A DNA stretch of 64,000 nucleotides from Uloborus plumipes (GCA_038373865.1 JAXGGA010001605.1:62001-126000); one strand, 5' to 3'; positions 17,530 to 30,015 are shown, numbered from the stretch's first letter. The notes: generated by a model from the letters alone, not told the origin. Numbers and translations: made by a program.

Positions 17530-18730
17530 AGCAGAGAATGGCTGAAACAGAGCCAGGCAGGTGAATTATCACATTTAATAAAGCAGCTTCGTATGAATTA
17601 TGAAAAGGTAAAGGTGCACGTAAATGTCATGTTTGAACTCAAAATGCGTGGGAAATTCAAATAACTCATCGAATTAAAGTTGGGTAGAAGCCGTATTTTC
17701 TTTTGAAAAACATTGGTAAACCGGTATGAAACAAAAAATAACCTTTTTCATTCTGTTTATAGGTGCAAAACTTTTGCACTCTCCTGGCAAATACCTCACG
17801 CTTTATAAGAACATCGTTCTGAAACATAAAGTTACATCGTGGTACAAAGCATTGTACCTGCACCACTAAGGGCAAAGACCCTGAAATAATAACATTTTAA
17901 TGAGCATACTTTTTATTTTCTGTCACAGAATTGTCATCTAATTTTGTTTTATTTGAGCTGTTATTAATAGTCAGTAAGCGTTAACCCTCTTGTGACCGCC
18001 ACGTTGTCTAGTGGTCAGACAAGTCTGACAAATATGGGAAGACCCCCGAGTAAAATATGCTAATTGAAGACCCCCCCCCCCCCCCACTTCAAACATAGGG
18101 CTCGATGAATTAAAGCCAACGTTAGGACCCATAAGTTAAGTTTATATTTTCTCTCCTGGGGGCCATTCTAGCATTCTGGTAACAAAAAATTGAACACTTA
18201 TAACTCAGTTCAATGAAATTTTGCACAGATACTGACTGTGGTGTAGTGATTTAAAATTTTAATTAATATGTCATAATCATCCATTCTATAATCTTCAATA
18301 ATTTACCTCCTAACATAATTTAAAACATAATTAAAAACTGAAATTCCCAATTAATTCTGCTGAAAGAAAAAAAAAGATAAATATTCTGCTGAAAAGGAAA
18401 AGAAAATAGCCTCAAGCATTGCTCCAATTTCTAACGAAAAACAACCTCATCTGGAAAGCAGTGAGCAAATGACATTAAATTTGGAAAATGATTACATTAG
18501 GCCGCGTGATCGTTAGTGTTTAAAAATCCACAAAACATTATAATAAGACTAAATGAAAAAAAACAAATTATAAAGTTAAATTCTCGAACAGTAAAAATTG
18601 CTCACTTACATTCCGCAATTAAACACGACATAAAAAAAACAACTGTACATTGCATTGGAGTGAAATACTCTGGCTCGGCGTTCAGAAAATGCAAGAATAC
18701 ATCATCAAAAAAAAACAAACTCACCGTATG
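17530..18730. other. Non-coding stretch with poly-C tract
   Basis: No supported gene. A run of about 17 C residues lies at 18070-18086. Open frames at 17347-17664 and 18516-18884 have no recognisable domain. Confidence 0.5.
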
Positions 18731-18734
18731 GGGG

Positions 18735-19134
18735 TGTACACTCAGGTTTATTCATTGGTTATTAACAACATTTCTGGTTATTTACAATCTCCTTCATCTT
18801 TGTACCAACAATATCTTTAAGTCGTTGATGCTGTACATCACACCTCGGATGATTGGGTACCAGAATTGGTGCTCAAAATTTTAATATCCAGAGACACACA
18901 AAACTGGCCCCATATCCGTTCACAAAATCGACTGGTCCTCACAATCTCTACCAAAATCTTTTAAAAGAATCAGAAGAAGCCTCCCGCAATCTGTGGTGCA
19001 GCTCCTTATATCTCCTGTTGTGTGTCGTTTGGCTTCACTTTACTTCTTTCCTTCACCTCCCTTGCCAGATCCCCCTATGTCTTCTTTTTAGCTGCTTTTT
19101 CTCTCCTTAATTGATTTCATCCAGGCTCATCACA
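18735..19134 (-). repeat. Probable LTR (solo or 3' end of a truncated element)
   Basis: On the minus strand this 400-bp block starts TGTGATGAGCC and ends GAGTGTACA. It contains a TATA-like GAGATATAAGGAGC at about 19007-19020 and AATAAACC just before its end, which is the layout of U3-R-U5. It is distinctly richer in GC than the flanks. A purine-rich GCAGGGAAGGGC precedes it on the minus strand, as expected of a polypurine tract. No second LTR lies in the window, so the assignment rests on internal layout. Confidence 0.4.
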
Positions 19135-19330
19135 GCCCTTCCCTGCAACCGTGACCTTTTTCTTCCCGTCGTGGGAGGAGTCCGAATTCCCCTGTGCTCG
19201 TAAATTGGGGGTGCGTCAGATACATCCTGTCTTCGTTCTCCTTTGCCAAAAACTGCTGCTTCTCTTTGCGCGGCCGGACGATTCCATTTAGTTTTCTTCG
19301 TCAAATCGGGGAAGGGAGAGGCGCTGGACT
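19135..19330 (-). pseudogene. Possible pol C-terminal tail next to LTR
   Basis: A minus-strand frame (19107-19304) encodes a basic, proline-rich stretch including HRGIRTPPTTGRKRSRLQ, similar in character to the RSGR..RPP tails that end many Ty3/gypsy integrases. It stops just before the putative polypurine tract. With no integrase core visible upstream this is a weak inference. Confidence 0.3.
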
Positions 19331-19334
19331 TAGC

Positions 19335-19925
19335 GAATTTTCGTAGAGTGTTCAGTGAAGTTTCATGAAGTCATGTACCCACCACACTGACAATGACAGA
19401 AAACAACTTTTCCCCGCTTCTCGAAATTTGATATTTAAAAAACAGGTTTCTTCGATGCACCCTAAACGACTGCTTAATGCAATAATCCTGTTCACAGTCA
19501 CTGTTCTTTTTTCTTTTTTTCGTTGAAAATTGAGTTATAGTCTGCATATAACTTGCCTTCAACAGAGATTTTAAATTGTTTGTTGCACTCGTAATCGGAA
19601 AAATTTCGGAAAAATCGAATCGAATCCACACGTTATAAATGTGATACATTCAATCCAAAGTAAACCGCATTAGCATAAAAATCTTGGAAATGGGTTTTAA
19701 TTAAGTACTTAAATGGTTATGGACGTGACAGGGGATTAAGTTTCAGTCATTAATCTCTGTCATCTGTCTTAGTTATTAAAATCTCCTTATTTAGTCGTTA
19801 AGCTATTAAATTGAGAACATTTAACAGCAGGATGTCTACAATGTTACTTTACAAGAAACTTTAACTTCTCAGAATTGGAAATGTAAGACACGCGATTATT
19901 TTGAAAATAATTAAAGATACGTACA
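19335..19925. other. AT-rich stretch, nothing recognised
   Basis: No gene, TIR or RNA supported by the sequence. Confidence 0.5.
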
Positions 19926-19929
19926 AAGT

Positions 19930-20374
19930 AAAAAAACAGATGTTGTGTTTTTGCAGCATAATACAGCTAATTTTATAGTAATAAAGTGTAAAATTGCTAA
20001 TTTTATACTAATAAACGGTAAAAGTACTGCATTACAGTGCTGAACTGTAAAATTGCTCATTTTACAGCCAATTTAACTGTGTATTTTAGTTTTAAACTGG
20101 AACCTCTGCTTCCAGTATTATACGGTTGATTTTACAGTATAATGCAGCTAATTTTGTGAAAATAAACTGTAAAATTGTTGCTTTACAGTAATAAACTGTA
20201 AAATTGTTGCTTTACAGTAATAAACTTTAAAATTATTGCTTCACAGTAATAAACTGTAAAAATTAGCACTTTTACAGTTTATTTCTGTGCATTTTAAATA
20301 ATTAAACTGGAACCTCTGTTGCCAGTACTGAACTATAAGAACAAGATTTTTTTTTTTTTTTTTTTGCAGTGTAG
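19930..20374 (+). mobile_element. TACACTGTAAAAA element, copy a
   Basis: Contains two tandem units, each running GTTGTTTTTACAGTATAATA...CAGCTAATTTTATAG...CTGTAAAATTGC...TTTTAAACTGGAACCTCTGC. It ends with a T-run and GCAGTGTA. The left end is degraded. No coding capacity. Confidence 0.75.
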
Positions 20375-20704
20375 CTCTGTGACAAAAGTCCGAGAATATA
20401 TTAAAATGAAACCGTTTAAGCAGAAGATTTTTTTTCAACAAATAGTTATCCATTTATAATTGTTGTTCATAACTTTTATAAAAAATTATTTTTTATATTT
20501 AGCAGCAAATAAACTTTTCCTGTTTTTGTAAAGCATGCTGGGAGGCAGCAATTATTGTCAATTTGTTATTATTCGTTTTTAATGCATCAAATTATAACCA
20601 TATTACCATAATTCACGAGGAAACCTGCATTATGGTTTTCAATTGCCCCAGAAGTTTGATAATATGCATTGAAAATTCAGAAAATTGGAATGTAATTATA
20701 TACC

Positions 20705-20893
20705 ACACTACAAAAAATAAATTGTTGATTTTACAGTATAAAACTGGAGGCGGGAGTTCTAGTTTAAAACAAAAATTGCAATTTTACAGTTTATTACTGT
20801 ACAGTTAGCAATTTTACAGTATATTACTATGCATTTTAGAGTTTTAAACTGGAGCCTCGGCTGTCGGTATTGTATTGTTTATTTTTTGCAATG
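20705..20893 (+). mobile_element. TACACTGTAAAAA element, copy b (internally deleted)
   Basis: Begins CACTACAAAAAATAAATTG and ends TTTTTTGCAATGCA, with about one internal unit and ACTGGAGCCTCGGCTGTCGG near the right end. Confidence 0.65.
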
Positions 20894-20899
20894 CACCCA

Positions 20900-22725
20900 C
20901 CGCTTTTGTTTGATACGTGTTTCTATAAGAGAAAAGCAATATCAATTATGAGAATTAGTCAAAGCTGTATTTTTTGTTCGATAATTACATGGCTTAAGTG
21001 TGCATATGGATTGTCTGATTTTTAGATGGTAAAAATAGAAAATTAAAACGTAATAGACTTATGCTTTGTATGACTTAAGTAAATGTATGAATTCCCTGTA
21101 TTTAGTATCATATATGAACTTAGTAAAGAAATATTTCTATGTACATTACTGCCCGGTTCCAAGAAATTTCCTTTACTATATAAAGTGAGGAAAACCAGCG
21201 CCCTACATAGTGGTAGATCGATTTTTCCCATTCACGTTGGAAAAAATATTAAAATTCACGAACCTGAAAAATTGTATATTTATGAAACACAACTGTCTGG
21301 GAAAAGGGTAGTTTGAAGTCGAAGCAAAAAGAAGGGGGGGGGGATAAAAAAGAGAAAAGAGAGAAGAAAGACAGAAAGCATGGCAAAAAAAAAGAAATAG
21401 ATGAAAATTAAAACAAACGGCCTGAAGCGCTAAAAGGAAACTCCCATTTACGTAGACCAAGCAAGCTGAAAAAAAAGAATGACACTGAAGGAAATACTGA
21501 ATGGAAAGCAGTAAAGTTAATATTTTCTGAAAGACTGACTGATAAATGTGACGGCTCAACTGAATATGAAAAGGATGAAATCTGAATTTTCTCTCTGACT
21601 TATACTTGGTTTCGACAAATAGAAAGGAATGGACGAAATAATCTAAATATTGAGATAAACGTGTTCCAATTGTAAGACAGAAGCGGACACCTCTATGATC
21701 TGTACTTATTATTACTTTTCCCTGTGTAATCAAAAATCATCAAATACTTTTTTTTAGTATTATTTATCATTTTAAACTTTTTATATTTATGTTTATTTAT
21801 TTATTTTATTTATTTATTTGTTTTTGCTTTTTGACAGATTTACATATATATATATATATATTTTTTTTCCTCCATCTTACATCTTATAACTAATATTTTT
21901 CGACTAGCCATATCTCCCAATTAAGTTGAAAAACTTTCCAAAAACATTTTGACAACAAGGTTGTCAAAATCAAGGTTGTCAAAGCATAATTTGAATTTAA
22001 GATGTCAAAATTCAATATAATTTTTCCCCTTCTTTTATCATAAGTTTCTTTTTGGTATTCTCACCACTAATATTTGCGTACTTAAGAGTTAGTTTTGACC
22101 AACTGAATGTCTGACTAAAGAAATTCAAAAAAATATTTTCTTAGTTTGATATATCCAAATCTCGAATGGTGTAGAAAACGTGGCATCGTTATTTCTCCTA
22201 GTACATTCTACATTCTAGAAAAAGAAGAAATAAAGTATTTCTCTGCTTAAAGCGAACGAAATCAAACCACCATCATGAATATTAATATCCTGCCTCTATG
22301 TTTACGTTTGCGAATTGTATTTTGCATATATTCAAAATTCAGACTTTATACATTTCATTATTTATGTAAATGTTTCTAAATGCTGTATCGCAATCGAATA
22401 GAATACGATAACTTACTTGAAGCCTTTTTTCCCATCAAGGATCTCTTTCCTATTACATTTCCAAATGATTAGTTAGAGAAAAGGTAGTACAGAAAGGCTC
22501 TTGGTAGTGTCTCGAGCATCCGTCTTAATTTCGGTTGCCTCGCGCATTCTCTTGTTCTGTCAGAGGACGGACGTTAGACTGACAAACTTTTAAGTCAGAG
22601 GGATTAATTAAGATATTCTGTAATGGTTACTACGCAGTAATAAATCCTTGAGCTCGAGAAGGCAGTTATTTATTGTATCTCTATTTCCTATTGCACTATA
22701 CTTTTAAGATGGGAATTACAAACTG
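20900..22725. other. Non-coding stretch with low-complexity tracts
   Basis: Contains a G10 run at 21334-21343, (TTTA)n-like sequence at 21781-21820, and (AT)n at 21844-21860. A 176-codon minus-strand frame at 21203-21733 is F/S/L-rich, lacks any domain and is not called. Confidence 0.5.
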
Positions 22726-22729
22726 CAGA

Positions 22730-23285
22730 AAAATAAAGTTGTTTTTAGAGTATAATACTGACAGCAGAGGTTCCAGTTTAAAACTGTAAAATGCACAGTA
22801 ATAAAGTATAAAACTAGCAATTTTACAGTTTCTTACTGTAAAGTTAGAAATTTCACAGTTCATTGCCGTAAAAGTTTTCTGTATCATACTGTAAAAGCAA
22901 CAGTATAATACTGGCAGCAGAGATTCCAGTTTGAAACTGTAAAATGCTACTTTTACAGTTTAGTACTGTAAAAGTAGCAATTTTACGGTTTAGTACTGTA
23001 AAAGTAGCAATTTTACAGCTTTTTAGTGTAAAGCAGCAATTTTATAGTTTATTACCACAATTTTAAAGTTTCTTACCACAAAATTTGCTGTATTATTCTG
23101 CAAAAACAACAATATAATACTGGCAACAGAGGTTCCAGTTTAGAATTGTAAAATACACAGTAATGAACTGTAAAATTAACAATTTTACAGTTTATTACTG
23201 TAAAATTAGCAATTTTTAGTTTTTACTATCAAATCAGCTGCATTATACTGTAAAAATAACATCAATTTTTTTTACAATGCAGTAT
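22730..23285 (-). mobile_element. TACACTGTAAAAA element, copy c with three internal units
   Basis: Inverted orientation. The unit marker GCAGAGGTTCCAGTTTAAAA occurs, with variation, near 22767, 22911 and 23119, so three units are present instead of two. It ends TTTTTTTTACAATGCAGTA. Confidence 0.75.
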
Positions 23286-23289
23286 AGTT

Positions 23290-24340
23290 TTGAGTTACAT
23301 GAACCTTACATAAATGAAAATTTCGCGTTGGAAAAAAGGGTATATGTATACGACATTTAAATAATTATAAATTATTGTTTTAGACAGTTCCAAGCTGGCT
23401 TAGAACTTTCCTCAACTATTACCATTTTCCTCCTAAAGAACAAAATATGTACTACTGTGTTCAAATAAAGATAAAAAACAGCCGAGTTATTCCACATAAA
23501 CTGCTATTACGATACACAACAACAAGTAATGATAGCACAATTTTCTCTTCCCATATTCAATGACATTGGATAAATAAACGCTGATAGGAGCATCTTATTT
23601 AATTAACTTTCACATTTTCTTAGAAGTAAAAACAAATGACAGAAATACATGAAGTGGTTATTAGTGCATGCTAAACAAAAGAGGTTTAGATTGGTACGGT
23701 ACGGTGGTACGATGCGGTAACGTCAGCCTTCAGTGACACTAAAGTGTTGAAAGTCCATTCACGACGCCAAAACTTAGTAACCAATAGTAAAGCAGATACT
23801 CACGGTACGTGCTGTTCTTCCGAAAAATCTCGTGTTGCGAGCGCATAGTTCGTTTTAGCTCTGATACACATTATTCGTGAAAATCGCACAATATAACAAT
23901 TTTGCGTCAGTTGAATCGCATTGCAGTGCAAAACCACTGTATAGGATTCAAATGCTGTACGAAAATCTTTAGTAAGAAAGTACTAAAGTAATACGAATTC
24001 TGTAGTAATATACTAACATACATACTAATGCATTAGGAGAAACAGCCAAAATTTTTCATCTTGAAAGTTCATATCAGGGATTTTTCTAAATTGGGATTTT
24101 ACACGTATGATTTGAAATGTGCATTCATGAGCACAAACTGAATTTTTATTTCAAGTTTCAGCTCAGATTCTCAGTTAGGTGTTATTACAATTAAATTAGA
24201 AATATTTTAAATACTCCATAAAGTTCTAAAAATGAAAAGTTCCTTTTCCCCCAATAAGTTTCTTGTCTCTCAAAGTTTACTGAGAAAACGAAATCCAAAC
24301 AATTGAGATACTGACAGTTCCACGCGAATTGTGATCGAAC
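23290..24340. other. Non-coding stretch, nothing recognised
   Basis: No supported gene. A short GGTACGGTACGGTGGTACG iteration lies at 23694-23712. Confidence 0.5.
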
Positions 24341-24342
24341 AG

Positions 24343-24696
24343 TACACTTTAAAAAATGAATGTTGTCTTGACAGTATAATAGTTAATTTTATAGAAATAA
24401 ACTGTAAACATTTTTCATTATACAGTAATAAACTGTAAAATTGCTAATTTTGCAGTTTATTACCGTGTATTTTACAGTTATAAACTGGAACCTCGACTGC
24501 CAGTATTATACTGTTGTTTTTGCAGTATATTATTGCTAAATTTTACCCCAATAAAGTGTAAAATTGCTAACTTTACAGTAAGAAACTGTAAAATTGCTAG
24601 TTTTACAGTTTATTACTGTGCATTTTAGAGTTTTAAATTAGAACTTTGGCTGCCAGTATTATACTGTAAAAACTACAGTATCTTTTTGGCAGTGTA
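24343..24696 (+). mobile_element. TACACTGTAAAAA element, copy d
   Basis: Starts TACACTTTAAAAAATGAATG, ends TTTTTGGCAGTGTA. Two tandem units with ACTGGAACCTCGACTGCC at the first junction. Confidence 0.8.
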
Positions 24697-24699
24697 ACT

Positions 24700-26864
24700 G
24701 CGTTACAGATTTGAGAAACGAAGAAGTGAGGAAGTGCTAATCTAACTCCCATCGGAGTTCCTTGAACAGATAACATAGTTCCTACTTAGTACAATAATGC
24801 AAAGATGCCGTTTTTAGTTGTAATACAATAAAATTTAAATTATATTCTAATACTTTTTAAAGTTTTGAAAGTGAAAAGTTTTGTTTTCTTCAGAAATAAA
24901 TGTTTTGTCTCGCATAGTTTAGCGGGAAGAAAAGTTCCTAGCATTTGATATATTTTGTCAGTTCGTGAATAAATATCATAGTGTTTTCCATGTAGTACAG
25001 AAATGCAAAAGCAAAAATGCTTCTAGGAAATCATTTTTACACTATTGCAATTTGATCAGGAGAAAATCACAAAATAATCTTCCTTTGCCGCAGTATGAGC
25101 CATTAAAGCTATCGAGTAGTTATACACAAAATTAAACAACGAGAAAAGTATAGTTTCAGTGACTTCAGCGATTTGAAAGCTGTTCGAAAGATTTTCTAAT
25201 AATAAGTAACTGCAAGTAATATTACAGGGTAATTGGTAAATATTAGGTATGAACTGCGCTTCGAAAACTTTTTAAACTTTTTTTTAGGTATCTCGCAGAG
25301 ATAACTAGCTTTAAAGCGTTTTAATGGCAAAAACTTGCAGTAATCCAGAAAATTATAATTATAGTTTTATTTAATCGAACCTGATTTTATTCATGTCTTT
25401 TTACAACTGATTTTTAGTGAAATTTTTAGTAAAGTGGGGATTTTTTTCTACTTTTGAATGTATGTAAATCTTATATACTTCTGTATACAGAATATGAATT
25501 CAACTAGTTGAAAATAGTAAGTTAAGCGTGTGAAACTTTTTGTTTTTCGTCTTCAAATAAACAGAAAAAAACACAGAAATTTTGAATTATTTTTATGTCC
25601 GACTTTTTTATGGCAGATGAATACTTTTTTAGCTGTAACGACTCATAAAGTCTGACGAAAAACAATTTCTGTGTAAGCCTATTAATAGCTCACACCTAAA
25701 TTAGAGTGTACTACAAAAAATCGTTAAAGCGTAATTTTCACCAGATTTTTGCCAAAACTATTACTTCTACATCAAAAACAACTTCTGCAGGCTTTTTTTT
25801 TAGATAGTGTTAAGTTTTGTTTAATTATCATAATTACATGGGAAATACCTTATTTATATAAAATGATGATAATGTGCTACTTAATTTTTCCCTTCGGCAG
25901 TTAATAAAAAATCCACTGACGATCCTATGTCAAATTGCTATCAATCAGTTTCTACTCATACATCAGAGCTTTTAATAGTTAATCTATAATTTTGCAATTA
26001 ATCATGTGACTCAAAAGAAAGCACAATAATTTAACGTAGGGTATTAAGTGTCTCATCAGTGGTAAAAATTCTCTATAATTGCTACAAAAATGCAACGCAC
26101 ATAAAGCAAAAAACAACGTATCTCCGACAAAATAGGAAAATTATTTTTTGGCTCCAGAGTTCCAGAGAAGAATTCCATTTGTTGAGACACAGTAACATTG
26201 ACATAGTTTAGCTAGGCAATTGTTTTCTTTGACAAGGCAATTACATGCCGTAGAATTCAATAGATTTTGACAAATGATGAATTTATTTATTTCGTCATTT
26301 GTCCTGGAAGTTACGCTGAACAATAAATTGTTGCGTTTGAAGTAATTCTTTAATCCTAAGATGGATGCGAATCTAATAATTCAATTCTTCAGGAGCTTTA
26401 AACACTTGTGAATGTTGCTTTTAAAGGCAATATTTAAGTGGTTCTAACTTCGGGTGTAGAAAAGATTGAAATAGTATTTTCTTAAACAAGTTATGTAAAG
26501 CTTACAGCTTGTGAAAATGCTGATCTAGTAAAAATACTTTACTTGGGTGATCTATTAAGCAAAAAAAAAAAAAATCCAATGTAATTTTTACTGTAGGTGT
26601 TTGAAGGAAGGTTTTAATGGTCCCCTGAAAAAAACAATTCAATTATAGTTTAAAAACACCTAAAATATACGTTTCTACAGTTAATCAAACTATAAAGAGC
26701 TTTTAACCATGATGTATTATAAGTTTACATGCACTTATAAAATACATCAATATGTAATGTAGTTTAGCCTTTAGTATTTACTATAGTATTAAATGTATAA
26801 CTTTTATGTATACTAAGAACGTTAATTTTATCCTTTATTCAGAGTTACATGCCAACAATTGAAA
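24700..26864. other. AT-rich stretch, nothing recognised
   Basis: No gene or transposon end that I can support. A minus-strand 60-codon frame at 26141-26323 is cysteine-rich by chance and has no signal peptide or spacing of a known family. Confidence 0.5.
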
Positions 26865-27411
26865 TCTATATACATAAAAGACTACTTCTGAAACCGTATG
26901 TCCGGGGTAATCTTCCAAACTACTGAACCGATTTTAACCATTTTTGCACCGTTAGATAGCTACAGTAACAGAGAGCAGGATAAGCTATAATTTGTTTCTA
27001 AAAAGCTTAGTTAAAAAAAGTTATTATGGAAAATAGTAAATTTCATTTAATTTCCCCATTAAATAATTAAATTTTCAGTGCATTGTTGCAAAAATTTGGT
27101 TGCCATGCAACAACAATATTAATAGTAATCATGGTGAAAATTTTGAACCTAGGCTTCGCTGGAGTAAGTATGAAATTTATTACTTTCTTAGGATTTTTAT
27201 ATTCATTTATGCCAATAATCGCTAACGAGGCTAAATAAAAAGATAATTGATTTTGGCAACAGTTAGAGAACAGAAAATGTTTATAGTCAAAAAATTTCTA
27301 AGTTAGGTACATAAGATGTTTTCACCAATGTAGTCACAAGGATATAAACTAATGATGGGACTTATTTTACGTGTAATGTTTGGAAATACTTGACTCCAGT
27401 GCGATTGATTT

Positions 27412-28308
27412 TACAGGGTGCGACAGAGAAACTTGCTGATTTTAATTGGATGCTAATTAGCAAGGAGTGGTCAGAAAGGAGTGGGAAGAGTCTCATTTTA
27501 AAGAGAGGGTCCTGAAGTTTTGTTATCTCATAGTTTAGTTGTCGCCATGCGTTGGACAAAGGAGCAACGAGCGTTCGCCGCCGAATCTTACTTTTCAAAT
27601 AATCTTTCGGTGGTCGCCACTCAACGTGCCTTCCGAACTCGGTTCAAAATTCAGCCCGTTGTTCCCATTCCTGGCTGGGAATCGACTGTTTTGTGGGTGA
27701 AAACATTCAGGGAAAGTGAGAGTGTGGCAAACAGAGGCCCAGGAGGTCAACGGATTTCCAGAACCCTAGAAAACGTCGAAAAAGTGAGGGAGTCGTTTTT
27801 GCGCTCTCCCAGGCGTTCGGCGCGTAAACACGCTGCTGCTTTGGGGATTTTTGATTGGACACTGAGACGAATTCTTCACAACGAACTCCAGTTTCATCCC
27901 TACAAACTTGCTGTGGTTCACCAGTTGAGTGATAACGTCTCCTTGAAAGGTGACGTACCGTGGCCGGCCCGCTCTTCCGATTTGACACTCTGTGACTATT
28001 TTTTATGGGGGTATCTCAAATCGATCGTTTACAACGACAAGCCCCGGACCCTGTAACGCCTGGAGAACAACATCCGGCTTACTATCACCAACATCCCATC
28101 AGTCGATATGCTCGAAAGAGTGCAACAAATCTAGGGTACATGAGTGCATCATTAACAGGGGCCGTCATTCTTCCCGTTGTAGTTTTTAAATCTAATATAA
28201 AAATTCAGAATGGGTACCATATCTTATAAAAAGTAGTAAACTGATACATGATGTACTTTTCCCTTAGTTGACTTTTCAAGTCTGCAAGTTTCTCCGCCGC
28301 ACCCTGTA
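27412..28308 (+). mobile_element. Mariner-like DNA transposon, internally deleted
   Basis: TIRs TACAGGGTGCGACAGAGAAA and (inverted) CAAGTTTCTCCGCCGCACCC face each other at the ends, with TA at both termini. The interior contains the transposase relic 27547-28200. At 897 bp it is shorter than a complete element of this type. Confidence 0.85.
27547..28200 (+). pseudogene. Mariner/IS630-type transposase relic
   Basis: The frame opening with RWTKEQRAFAAESYFSNNLS and VVATQRAFRTRF is the N-terminal helix-turn-helix domain common in arthropod mariner-like transposases; SPRRSARKHAAALGIFDWTL follows as the second helix-turn-helix. The catalytic middle is missing: FHPYKLAVVHQLS passes directly into LKGDVPWPARSSDLTLCDYF, the region around the third catalytic acidic residue (DL.P.DYFLWG pattern). 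After 28056 the frame shifts and the tail (CIINRGRH) is read in another frame. Deleted and frameshifted, so inactive. It has fewer stops than the surrounding relics, suggesting moderate age. Confidence 0.85.
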
Positions 28309-28630
28309 CCAAGCTTATAACATTTCCGATTTACCTAAACATTATTTGTAGCTTGCATTTGTATTTAAGGTGTGTAATACGGTTTTTTAGTTTGTCCAGA
28401 AACAGAAAAAATTGCTATTGTTTACAGAAGTAGCCATTGTGTATATAGATATGCACTTTAATGTTGAAAAATTCATGAACGAGTGTCACTAAAACACCAT
28501 ACCCGGCAGAAACCCGAGCAGGGCCGGGTACCCGGCTAGTACTTTTAATATATCAAAATGTAATAATATAGTTTAGCATATATATATATATTCCTTTTAC
28601 ATTTGTAAAGAACGTGAATTTTATCTTTTA

Positions 28631-29102
28631 CTAGCTCATTTCCCGGCGTTTCTCGGGTGCTTATTAACACAACATAGCTCTAAAAAAATTATCTGAATGA
28701 ATTTTATCCACATGAGCATACTTATTTCATACTAAAATAAAATAAGTGAGCCTTAAATTGGTAATTCGTTGTTAATCGTATTCTTAGTTGAAAATACTTA
28801 TATTTAAATGCATTAAATTTTACCAATTTGTATGCTAAAAGGGTTATCTCTATTACTCTATCTATTCAAAATTAAAAGAAAATAGCCATTTTGAGACAAA
28901 AATTTGAAGTTTTAGCTATTTGGATTTGGATTTTTTTTTAATTTCAAAACCCCGCCTATGGGAATTCTAGTGTATCAAGGAACCTCTGTGCTAGTTTGAT
29001 GAAAATACGGCGAAAACTGCGGATTTGTATAAGGAACAAATATACAATCATGTATATATATACATATATATAAATATAGATATACATACATTTTTATATA
29101 GA
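28631..29102 (-). mobile_element. Helitron-like non-autonomous element
   Basis: On the minus strand it begins TCTATATAAAAATGTATG and ends with a CCCGAGAAACGCCGGG hairpin, then AAATGAGCTAG followed by T. Orientation is opposite to 26865-28539, whose end lies 90 bp away. No coding frame. Confidence 0.55.
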
Positions 29103-29414
29103 TAGATTTAGAATTACATATATTATACAAACAAATCCACATGTGAAACTAACGAAAGTGCATTAAGGAGCTATAAACCTTGATGATGTTTATCTTACCA
29201 GTGGGTAAAAGGGAATAGATATTTGGCAATGAATTAAGTTATCTTACTTTCATATAGTATTCCATATCAAATCCGCCCCAATATTCCTTTTTTCCCCCAC
29301 GTTCCTTTTTCACTGAACTCTTCAAAAAGAGGTAAACATTGTCAAGGTCACAAACTTACCAGAAGAGCGCTATACCTCCTACACACAGGAAATACATTGG
29401 AACATATTTTTCAG

Positions 29415-30015
29415 ACTTATCAATTTTCGAAAAATATCCTCAGAATCTATTGTTGTAAATTAAAAAAAAAAATCTCCCATCCAAATATTTTCAGGGTTAG
29501 TTTTTCAAAAAAAAAAAAAAAAAACAAATCGTGGACCACTCTGCAATAATTCACTTACTTTCCTCACCCAGGACACACCACGTGGAGGCTTCCACCATCA
29601 TAGCCCGTGTACCTGTTACGCACACAGGTCACACTTTTGAACATCGGCTTAACGGCTTAGCAGCGCAAAGGTGCAGGAATACAGCTGACACGTGTTTTGG
29701 CATTGCAAGGAACGCATTTTACAATGAAAAATCGAGCTTATAGATGGTCTACGCATCCATAAGCTTACATTTTTGCATTGAAAAAGGAGTTTATTGTAAC
29801 ACCAAAACACGTGTCTGCAGTATTCCTGCTCATTTGGGTGCCCAACGTTGTTTTTGATGCTTGTATTTTTATGCACTGTTTCATCTGCTTTTGACTTCTC
29901 AACTTTCGAAAAGTATCCGCCAAATCTATTGTTGCAAACCAAAAAAAAAAACTTTTGTTCCAATTAGTTCCAGTTTTTAAAACAATCAAATCGTGGACCA
30001 CTCCACAATAAATCA
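29415..30015. repeat. Direct repeat pair flanking a hairpin element
   Basis: TTTCGAAAAATATCC..CAGAATCTATTGTTG and AAATCGTGGACCACTCTGCAATAA at 29425-29550 recur at 29905-30012 with substitutions. Between them lies the hairpin 29640-29850. A local duplication around, or caused by, the insertion is possible. Confidence 0.65.
29640..29850. mobile_element. CACGTGT hairpin element, copy 1
   Basis: Inverted arms: GCAGGAATACAGCTGACACG...GCATTGCAAGGAACGC...GAGCTTATAGATG opposes CATCCATAAGCTTAC...TTGTAACACCAAAACACG...CTGCAGTATTCCTGC. No TIR-type ends are clear. Related copies lie at 34960-35035, 44186-44345 and 58398-58668. Confidence 0.7.

Larger units (their letters stand above)
26865..28539 (+). 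mobile_element. Helitron-like non-autonomous element
   Basis: Begins TCTATATACATAAAAG preceded by A, and ends GCCGGGTACCCGGCTAG followed by T. A 5' TC, a GC-rich hairpin just before CTAG, and insertion between A and T are Helitron hallmarks. The 5' text (TCTATATA.ATAAAA...CCGTATGTCCG) parallels the other Helitron-like copies here. No Rep or helicase frame is present. The mariner-like element 27412-28308 is nested inside, so the Helitron itself is about 780 bp. Confidence 0.65.

Noticed and set aside
21203..21733. 176-codon minus-strand open frame
   Set aside because: Phe/Ser/Leu-rich translation of a purine-rich plus strand, no domain, no neighbouring exons; likely chance.
22730..23285. A CRISPR-like array (regular CTGTAAAA repeats)
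   Set aside because: Eukaryotic context, palindromic A/T units with no constant-length unique spacers; it is a TIR element with tandem units.
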